Assembly (NCBI GenBank): GCA_021821185.1
Contig: JAKACU010000082.1
Location: 1-8,167 of the forward strand
Reading direction: 5' to 3'
DNA from: Bacillota bacterium
GTDB lineage: Bacteria; Bacillota; Bacilli; Alicyclobacillales; SLC66
Length of the DNA stretch: 8,167 nucleotides
Part shown: in pieces, positions 1 through 5,106 of the stretch
Layout of the letters: every line of letters begins with the position of its first letter
Position numbering within the stretch: position 1 is the first letter of the stretch
Notes under the pieces: generated by a model
The model's database searches: none
Seen by the model: the letters and a program-made list of their open reading frames with translations, nothing else
What the model was told of the DNA's origin: nothing
Program-made: the position numbers and the translations under genes

Positions 1-340
1 ATACGTTTGCCCAGTATATGTTTGTAAGTAGACTATATCATAGTTTAAAAAGAATGTGCATATTTGCGCAATCGCTTTGTGTAAGGATGTTGCTGCATGC
101 ATTATTTGTTGATACACGACCAGTACTTTGACGCGGATCTAAGAATTTGGGAGCTCGGGTCGACTGCACAGCGAAAAAAAGGTAAAATACAATACGAGTA
201 CCTTGTGTGTCGGTATGGGGAGGTTTGAAAGGCTGTTTGGGCGAGCATCATTACTGTTTTACGATGGTTGATACAACATACGGTTTGTGAGGCTGGCACG
301 TGTTCAAACTAATTGTGGGAACATGAGGCTCCGGGTTTAT

Positions 341-364
341 CGGATGCAGCATTATCCGTTTTTT
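341..364 (+). terminator. Possible Rho-independent terminator or attenuator
   Basis: CGGAT (341-345) pairs with ATCCG (354-358) across an 8-base loop, and the inner G346-T353 can add a wobble pair. Six T residues follow directly at 359-364. The arrangement is that of an intrinsic terminator reading in the + direction. The stem is short (5-6 bp), so its strength is doubtful. It could end transcription of a gene upstream of the window, or act as an attenuator in the operon leader if the promoter lies before it. Confidence 0.4.
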
Positions 365-430
365 CTATCCAACACTAGAGACCCTCATAAATCATTTTGA
401 ACAAACTTGCTTTGTAAATACGTGCCTGGC

Positions 431-460
431 CAGCTCACTGGGATGTTGATCCCGATGCTG
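431..460 (+). promoter_or_regulatory. Two-part stem-loop in the leader
   Basis: An apical hairpin is formed by GGGAT (440-444) and ATCCC (449-453) around the loop GTTG. A second helix, CAGC (431-434) with GCTG (457-460), stacks below it across an internal loop of five and three bases. No T-run follows, so it does not look like a terminator. It could be part of a structured 5' leader RNA or a chance fold. No known riboswitch or leader motif was recognised. Confidence 0.25.
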
Positions 461-623
461 TTTCTGAAAGAACTTCGTTAAAACATACTCTCTGATCTCT
501 TAATTTAGTGGATCGATTCGTCCTCGTCCGCCTCCCTGCAAATTTATCGAAGACTTGTAGAGAGCATACCTGGCAGAATCAGGTGCTGCTTGAAACTGGC
601 ATCTTGGCAACAGTAGATTCGTA

Positions 624-646
624 CATTGAGCACAATACTGCTCATG
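624..646. promoter_or_regulatory. Inverted repeat, candidate operator or RNA hairpin
   Basis: The 18-base sequence TGAGCACAATACTGCTCA (627-644) is an inverted repeat with perfect 6-base arms and a 6-base spacer. Two more pairs (C624-G646, A625-T645) extend it if T626 is bulged. It lies about 130 bases before the first gene of the operon. Its size fits a dimeric repressor or activator site, but it could equally form an RNA hairpin. There is no T-run after it. No binding protein can be named from the sequence. Confidence 0.3.
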
Positions 647-778
647 ATTGTGATAGATCGATATTTGTAACAAGAGGGTGGCATATGGTGTGGATGAAGC
701 GATTGGTGACCTCAATATCCATATGGCATTATATCTTCGTAACTCCACTTTCCGGTCGGAAGTGAAGGCGCAGAGCGA

Positions 779-1711
779 ATGACAATCGAATCACATGTGC
801 AGGTTCAAATCGTTACTTTCAATAGCGCTGCCACCTTAGAAGCGTGTCTCGCGTCTGTGGTCCGGCAGACACACAAGCGTATCAGTCTTCTGATCATTGA
901 TAACGCGTCTATGGACGAAAGTCTAAGCATTGCAGAGCGTTATTGCGATCATGCACGGGTCATCCGCAACCGTGAGAACAGCGGCTATGCTGCGGCGCAT
1001 AACCAAGGTTTTGACGTGGCTATCCAAGACGATGTGGAAGCTGTTTTAACACTGAACCCGGATGTAGAACTGGCGGACGACTATGTGAGCGCATGCCTAT
1101 CTGTATTACGGCAGAATGATGGTGTGGCTGGCGTCACGGGCAAGATTGTCGATGCCTCGAAACCAGGGACATTGGATACCACGGGAATCGTGATCAATCG
1201 GTGGTTTCATGCGAAGGACCGGGGGTATGGTGAAATTGACGTAGGCCAGTACGATGGGCAACAATATGTGTCTGGCGTATGCGGTGCAGCGGCAATCTAC
1301 TCGATAGAGTCCTTGCGAGATTTTAAGGAGTGGCGTGGATATATATTGGATGAGAGCTTTATCTCGTATAAGGAAGATGTCGAATTGTCTCTGGTGGCTC
1401 AACTCAGAAAATGGTCGTTTTCGTATGAATGCAAGGCGCAGGCCATTCACCACAGGGGATGGAAACCGGGAACGAAGAGTGCTGGTTTGCTGCGTGTACA
1501 GTCTCAACTCAATCAGTTTTCATTGCTGTGGTCGTTTCATGATCGTAACCTGATGTACATCTTCCTCAATCTGGGGGAGTTCGCGCGTTGCGCGATCCTC
1601 GCCATTGAGACAGGCGCATATCGTCGTGTTTTCTCATCATTGCACAGGGTTCATACTCGCGCCATCCAAAAGAGACGTGCAATATCCCTGCAAAAGGAGA
1701 TGCCGAGATAG
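779..1711 (+). CDS. GT2-family (GT-A fold) glycosyltransferase, rhamnosyltransferase-like
   Basis: The 310-residue protein is a single-domain family 2 glycosyltransferase of the kind that adds one or a few sugars to a lipid-linked glycan at the cytoplasmic membrane face. Motifs in order: VTFNS at 12-16 on the first strand, DNASMD at 41-46 for nucleotide-sugar binding, NSGYAAAHNQG at 67-77, LNPDVEL at 92-98 (position of the metal-binding DXD), a CGAAAIYS segment at 168-175, the KED acidic motif at 198-200 that would hold the catalytic base, and HHRG at 224-227. Length is normal for the family. Residues after about 250 form a hydrophobic or amphipathic tail that may contact the membrane. The ATG at 779 is the only start after an upstream in-frame stop; GGAAGTGAAGG at 758-768 is a moderate ribosome site. 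The next gene begins on the base after the stop. The family contains many L-rhamnosyltransferases, but donor and acceptor cannot be read from sequence. Confidence 0.9.
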   Translation: MTIESHVQVQIVTFNSAATLEACLASVVRQTHKRISLLIIDNASMDESLSIAERYCDHARVIRNRENSGYAAAHNQGFDVAIQDDVEAVLTLNPDVELADDYVSACLSVLRQNDGVAGVTGKIVDASKPGTLDTTGIVINRWFHAKDRGYGEIDVGQYDGQQYVSGVCGAAAIYSIESLRDFKEWRGYILDESFISYKEDVELSLVAQLRKWSFSYECKAQAIHHRGWKPGTKSAGLLRVQSQLNQFSLLWSFHDRNLMYIFLNLGEFARCAILAIETGAYRRVFSSLHRVHTRAIQKRRAISLQKEMPR

Positions 1712-2488
1712 ATGATAAGTTCTCTGCGTGAACTGGCACTGTATCGCACCATGTTATCCAATCTGATGGTCAAGGAATTGAGCGCAAAGTACCGGGAATC
1801 ATTTCTCGGATTCTTGTGGTCGCTGCTTAATCCTCTGCTCACCATGGTCGTCTATACCCTCGTGTTTACCACTATCATGAGGGTCAATCTTCCGGCTTTC
1901 CCTGTTTTTCTGCTTTCAGGAACATTAGCATGGAACTTCATGCAATTATCCGTAAGTTCTTGTGCCACCGTGATCACGAATAACTCTAATCTTGTCAAGA
2001 AGGTGTATTTTCCATCTGAGGTATTGCCCCTTTCCATTATCCTCTCAAACTTTATCAACCTGCTGCTAAATCTGATCGTTTTTTTTATCGTGGCGTTTGT
2101 CTTTCACCGTGGAATCAGCAAATACGTAATCGAATTACCGATTCTATTTGCCGCAGAGATGCTCTTCGTTATGGGACTGTCATTCATCGTCGCAACGATG
2201 ACGGTATGGTTTCGTGACATCGAACACTTCATTAGCGTCGTCATGTTTGCTTGGTTCTATGTGACGCCCATCGTCTTTCCCATCTCGATGATTTCAGCAA
2301 AATACCATAAGTGGTTCTTTTTAAATCCCATGACACTGATCATTGAGCAATACCAGCGTGTGCTATATTGGCATGAGAACATAAATTGGCGAGATCTTGG
2401 TGTCTTTACTGCATTATCTCTTATCGTTTGTATAATGGGGTATTTGGTTATTATAACTAAAAAACATCGTTTTGCGGAGGAAGTCTAG
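1712..2488 (+). CDS. wzm: Polysaccharide ABC exporter, membrane subunit (Wzm/TagG type)
   Basis: The 258-residue protein is the permease half of an ABC-2 type exporter that moves a finished lipid-linked glycan across the cytoplasmic membrane. About six hydrophobic segments are visible, near residues 36-58, 64-84, 107-131, 141-166, 174-192 and 229-249. Family landmarks are the N-terminal KELSAKYRESFLGFLWS stretch (21-37) followed by LLNPLL, the cytoplasmic segment KKVYFPSEVLPLS (96-108), WFRDIEH (166-172), YVTPIVFP (183-190) and LNPMTLIIEQYQ (204-215). Length matches Wzm and TagG proteins. The ATG directly follows the stop of the preceding gene (TAG-ATG), with AAAGGAGA at 1693-1700 as ribosome site. 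Its ATPase partner follows four bases downstream. A teichoic-acid exporter (TagG) has the same fold, but the partner's C-terminal glycan-binding extension and the glycosyltransferases around it favour a Wzm for an O-antigen or S-layer type glycan. Confidence 0.93.
   Translation: MISSLRELALYRTMLSNLMVKELSAKYRESFLGFLWSLLNPLLTMVVYTLVFTTIMRVNLPAFPVFLLSGTLAWNFMQLSVSSCATVITNNSNLVKKVYFPSEVLPLSIILSNFINLLLNLIVFFIVAFVFHRGISKYVIELPILFAAEMLFVMGLSFIVATMTVWFRDIEHFISVVMFAWFYVTPIVFPISMISAKYHKWFFLNPMTLIIEQYQRVLYWHENINWRDLGVFTALSLIVCIMGYLVIITKKHRFAEEV
2476..2482 (+). promoter_or_regulatory. Ribosome binding site that fixes the wzt start
   Basis: GGAGGAA at 2476-2482 lies 10 bases before the ATG at 2493. A longer frame opens with TTG at 2472, but that start would place this strong Shine-Dalgarno site inside its own coding sequence and overlap the end of wzm. 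The ATG at 2493 is therefore preferred, removing seven residues. Another ATG three codons later (2502) is possible but less well spaced. Confidence 0.8.
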
Positions 2489-2492
2489 ACCT

Positions 2493-3755
2493 ATGGATAA
2501 CATGAAACCCGGTACGGTTCTGGTCGATGATGTCACGAAAGTGTTCCGCGTTTATCATGACCGAGCACGTTCCCTCAAGTCGCTTCTATTACGTAGAGAA
2601 AAGAATGTCTACGATAATTTTGAGGTCATAAAAGATGTGTCATTTCGAGTAGAGCCTGGAGAAACGGTGGCCTTGGTTGGGGCCAATGGTTCCGGCAAGA
2701 GCACCATGCTAAAAATCATAGCTGGTATTTTAAAACCGTCACAAGGGTCTATCCACACCAGAGGAAAGATCTCTTCTCTGCTCGAATTGGGGGCTGGGTT
2801 TCATCAGGACTATTCTGGATTAGATAATATATACTTAAATGGTTCTATATTGGGTCTAACAAGACAGGAGATCAATGAACGGATTCCCAACATAGTGGCA
2901 TTTTCAGAATTGGAGCATTTCATTGATACACCGGTACGCAACTACTCATCGGGGATGTATATGAGACTGGCATTTTCTATTGCTATCCACGTCGATCCTG
3001 ACATTCTGCTGGTGGACGAAGTACTGGCGGTTGGCGATGAACGGTTTCAACGTAAGTGTTATGCTAAGCTGAGGAGCTTTCAGGAAAGAGGTAATACGAT
3101 AGTATTCGTGTCTCATGACGCGTCGGCTGTTCGAGAGTTGTGCTCTCGCGCTATTCTGCTCTTTCAGGGAAAGATGCTTGCTGATGGAGACCCGGATCGA
3201 ATATTGACTGAATACCGTTCTGTAATTGAAGAGGATGCGCATCCGCAGGATCCACTTGCAGTGCCAGAGAGCTTTGCTGTCCTTAGCGAGGAGTCGGGAA
3301 ACAGATATGGTACGCATCAGGTGATATATGAAAGCTTCGAAATCTATTCTGAACCGATTCAACCTGGTGGATTAATTGATGTGGATGGGGAGCTTCGGTT
3401 GCGATTGCGTGTGCGCGCCCATGATACCGTCAGGTCCCCGGTCTATGGATTTACCATCAAGAGATGGTTTTCGGGCCAGTGGGTCTTGGCCTATGAGACC
3501 AACACCTTGTGGCAGCAGATACAGACGCCGAATGTAAAATCAGGTGAAGCAGTAGATATCCACGTCTCGGGCAAGGTCACTCTAGGTAGAGGACAATATA
3601 GTTTGACTATCGCCATCGCTTCGCATGATGCTCAAACGTTCTACGATGTGTGGGAGCAGTGCCATGAGTTCTTTGTACAGGGTCCAGAAACGTGGGCAGG
3701 TATTGCTAATCTGCGTCCGGAAATTACATTCGCGCCAGCAGGGGGTAGAAGGTAG
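2493..3755 (+). CDS. wzt: Polysaccharide ABC exporter, ATPase subunit with C-terminal glycan-recognition domain (Wzt)
   Basis: The 420-residue protein drives export of the glycan by ATP hydrolysis together with Wzm. Its nucleotide-binding domain covers about residues 8-245: Walker A GANGSGKST (63-71), the LLELGAGFHQDYSG segment typical of Wzt/TagH (97-110), signature YSSGM (151-155), Walker B ILLVDEV (171-177) followed by LAVGD, and the switch histidine SHD (207-209). A second domain of about 150 residues (265-415) is rich in predicted beta strands and resembles the Wzt C-terminal carbohydrate-binding domain. In E. coli O8/O9a this domain recognises the methylated or phosphomethylated non-reducing end and makes export depend on the cap. 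Plain TagH-like or Klebsiella O2a-like ATPases lack it. The stop overlaps the GTG of the next gene, a methyltransferase, by one base, which fits the cap-recognition idea. The actual ligand is unknown. Confidence 0.92.
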   Translation: MDNMKPGTVLVDDVTKVFRVYHDRARSLKSLLLRREKNVYDNFEVIKDVSFRVEPGETVALVGANGSGKSTMLKIIAGILKPSQGSIHTRGKISSLLELGAGFHQDYSGLDNIYLNGSILGLTRQEINERIPNIVAFSELEHFIDTPVRNYSSGMYMRLAFSIAIHVDPDILLVDEVLAVGDERFQRKCYAKLRSFQERGNTIVFVSHDASAVRELCSRAILLFQGKMLADGDPDRILTEYRSVIEEDAHPQDPLAVPESFAVLSEESGNRYGTHQVIYESFEIYSEPIQPGGLIDVDGELRLRLRVRAHDTVRSPVYGFTIKRWFSGQWVLAYETNTLWQQIQTPNVKSGEAVDIHVSGKVTLGRGQYSLTIAIASHDAQTFYDVWEQCHEFFVQGPETWAGIANLRPEITFAPAGGRR

Positions 3756-5104
3756 TGGAATTTACAGGTGAACGTGTGATACCGGATGACATTGAGCATC
3801 GCCATTTGTACTTTGAGCACATCGCCAGATATGCCTATGGCCGTCTCTTTGCTCAAGGGAAGCGAATATTGGATGTCGGTTGCGGAACCGGATACGGTTC
3901 CGCATATCTGGCCGCACAGGGGGCACTTTCTGTCGAAGGCATCGACGTGTCTGTCGAAGGCATCGCTTATGCCAGGAAGCATTTTCACTTGGGTAATCTT
4001 ACATACCAAGTGGCTGATGCCACCAGAATCCCTTTCTCTGACGATCTGTTTGATCTGTGCGTGTCATTCGAGGTCATAGAGCATATCGAGAATGACAGGG
4101 CTTATTTGAAGGAGATGAAACGGGTACTGAATCAGAATGGGGTTTTGATTCTATCGACACCTAATAAAAGTAAAAGTTCGCCAGACAGTGAGCAGCCTTT
4201 AAACTCCTTTCATGTAAGGGAATATCGCTATGAAGATCTATATGCAGTGCTTACATCCGAATTTGATTACGTGCAAATACTCGGGCAGCATTACGCGGAA
4301 GGATTTCGTTTCACCAAGAGATCAGATGTTTCCAAAGTTGATGCACCGACTGAAGAGGCTGTTGCCCTATATGTGCCTCTGGAACTTCTACCTTACAAAT
4401 CTGATTCGGATGAATCTAACTTCTTCAATGGCAATAGAGCACAGGAGGAATTGGGAGAACCCGACTATTTTTTGGCATTATGTTCTCTGCGGCGCCTACC
4501 AGAACAGGGTATAATATCTGTGGGCGTGGCAGGCATGGAGACTGTTCGCCGCGAACTCGCGGAACGCAACCAATGGATAGCTATTCTACAAGAGGAAAAG
4601 AAGTTTCGTGATGATCGGATCGCCGAGCTGGAGAAGACGATCAGGGAACGAGAGGACTGGATCAAGATCCTACAGAAAGAAAAGAGCAACTGCATGGTAC
4701 GCGTCGGTGATTTGGGAGACACTCTCCAGGAACGAGAGAATTGGATCCATATCCTGATTGAAGAGAAAAGTGATCGAGACAGGCACATTGCCACACTTCA
4801 GGAGGATGTAGACCGTCGCGATGCTCAGATACTGATTCTGAACAATGACATCCAGCAAAAAGAGAATCAAATCGATCAACTTAAGCAGGACAACGTGACA
4901 TCCTTGGAGAAATCAGAGGGATTGAGAGCGGATCTTGAATCACTCTCCACTATTTTTGAGGAGAGAGAAACGCAACTTGCTACGGCTCAGAAACAGTTGA
5001 CGCAAATCATTGAGCAGTTGAGTGAACGCGATAGACAAATTAGAGACTACGAGACAAGACTCATCAACCGTGTACTCAACGTGCTAAGAAGGGGGAAAAG
5101 GTAA
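3755..5104 (+). CDS. SAM-dependent methyltransferase fused to a long C-terminal coiled coil, candidate chain-capping enzyme
   Basis: The 449-residue protein starts with a class I methyltransferase domain (about 1-250). It has the EFTGERVIP opening (2-10) common in glycan-cluster methyltransferases, the SAM-binding loop LDVGCGTGYGS (39-49), the acidic GID (63-65), DATRIPF (88-94) and the FEVIEHI motif (105-111). Residues from about 262 to 437 are strongly charged heptad-like helix with almost no proline or glycine, containing 28-residue repeats. The last 14 residues, LINRVLNVLRRGKR, form a basic amphipathic end. This order resembles E. coli WbdD, which caps O-antigen chains and measures them with its coiled coil, but the WbdD kinase domain is absent here, so only methylation is expected. 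Translation starts at GTG (3755-3757), overlapping the wzt stop by one base; GGGGG at 3741-3745 may serve as ribosome site. Methylation of an internal sugar, or of another substrate, cannot be excluded. Confidence 0.85.
   Translation: MEFTGERVIPDDIEHRHLYFEHIARYAYGRLFAQGKRILDVGCGTGYGSAYLAAQGALSVEGIDVSVEGIAYARKHFHLGNLTYQVADATRIPFSDDLFDLCVSFEVIEHIENDRAYLKEMKRVLNQNGVLILSTPNKSKSSPDSEQPLNSFHVREYRYEDLYAVLTSEFDYVQILGQHYAEGFRFTKRSDVSKVDAPTEEAVALYVPLELLPYKSDSDESNFFNGNRAQEELGEPDYFLALCSLRRLPEQGIISVGVAGMETVRRELAERNQWIAILQEEKKFRDDRIAELEKTIREREDWIKILQKEKSNCMVRVGDLGDTLQERENWIHILIEEKSDRDRHIATLQEDVDRRDAQILILNNDIQQKENQIDQLKQDNVTSLEKSEGLRADLESLSTIFEERETQLATAQKQLTQIIEQLSERDRQIRDYETRLINRVLNVLRRGKR
4559..4894 (+). 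repeat. Tandem 84-bp (28-residue) repeats in the coiled coil
   Basis: Four consecutive units of exactly 84 bases encode residues 269-296, 297-324, 325-352 and 353-380 of the methyltransferase protein. The first three share the core ER-x-x-W-I-x-I-L-x-x-E-K, with tryptophans at 274, 302 and 330, each 28 residues apart. The fourth keeps the I-x-I-L pattern (359-362) but has Q in place of W. Twenty-eight residues equal four heptads, so one unit adds a whole number of coiled-coil turns. DNA similarity is visible (GAACG-AGAG-TGGAT cores) but the copies have diverged, so duplication was not recent. Confidence 0.8.
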
Positions 5105-5106
5105 GC

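Larger units (their letters stand above)
1..778. other. Long non-coding leader/intergenic region upstream of the glycan operon
   Basis: No convincing gene is visible in these 778 bases. The open frames present are short (43 to 85 codons), lie on both strands, and give protein sequences with no recognisable motif. The first real gene starts at 779. A stop codon in its frame (740-742) with no other start codon in between fixes that start. The region holds several inverted repeats, listed separately: a terminator-like hairpin near 341-364, a small repeat ACAAA-cttgc-TTTGT at 401-415, a two-part hairpin at 431-460 and a longer inverted repeat at 624-646. I looked for sigma-70 style -35/-10 pairs with 16-18 base spacing and found none I would defend. 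The operon promoter is probably here but cannot be placed by eye. No tRNA, transposase remnant or CRISPR repeat was seen. Confidence 0.6.

Noticed and set aside
97..228. 43-codon + strand frame starting ATG at 97 with TAAGGA at 82-87
   Set aside because: The spacing is acceptable, but the product has no recognisable motif and the frame lies in a region with no other coding signal; chance is the simpler reading.
102..299. 65-residue minus-strand open frame
   Set aside because: Composition is unlike a typical protein (many C, S, R), no clear ribosome site, no familiar motif.
478..506. TTAAAA (478-483) and TAATTT (501-506) with 17-base spacing as a promoter
   Set aside because: Only four of six and three of six consensus matches; comparable pairs occur by chance in AT-rich DNA.
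500..765. Overlapping open frames of 82 (minus) and 85 (plus) residues before the first gene
   Set aside because: They overlap on opposite strands, show no motif, and the plus frame would run to within 14 bases of the glycosyltransferase start without a good ribosome site of its own.
2472..2492. TTG at 2472 as start of wzt
   Set aside because: It would place the strong GGAGGAA site inside the gene and overlap wzm; the ATG at 2493 is ideally spaced from that site.
4465..4794. 109-residue minus-strand frame within the coiled coil
   Set aside because: Shadow of the repetitive, charge-rich coding sequence on the other strand; serine/arginine-rich product with no motif.
4505..5104. A kinase domain in the methyltransferase protein, as in E. 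coli WbdD
   Set aside because: After the methyltransferase domain the sequence goes directly into coiled coil; no glycine loop, HxD or DFG-like motif is present.
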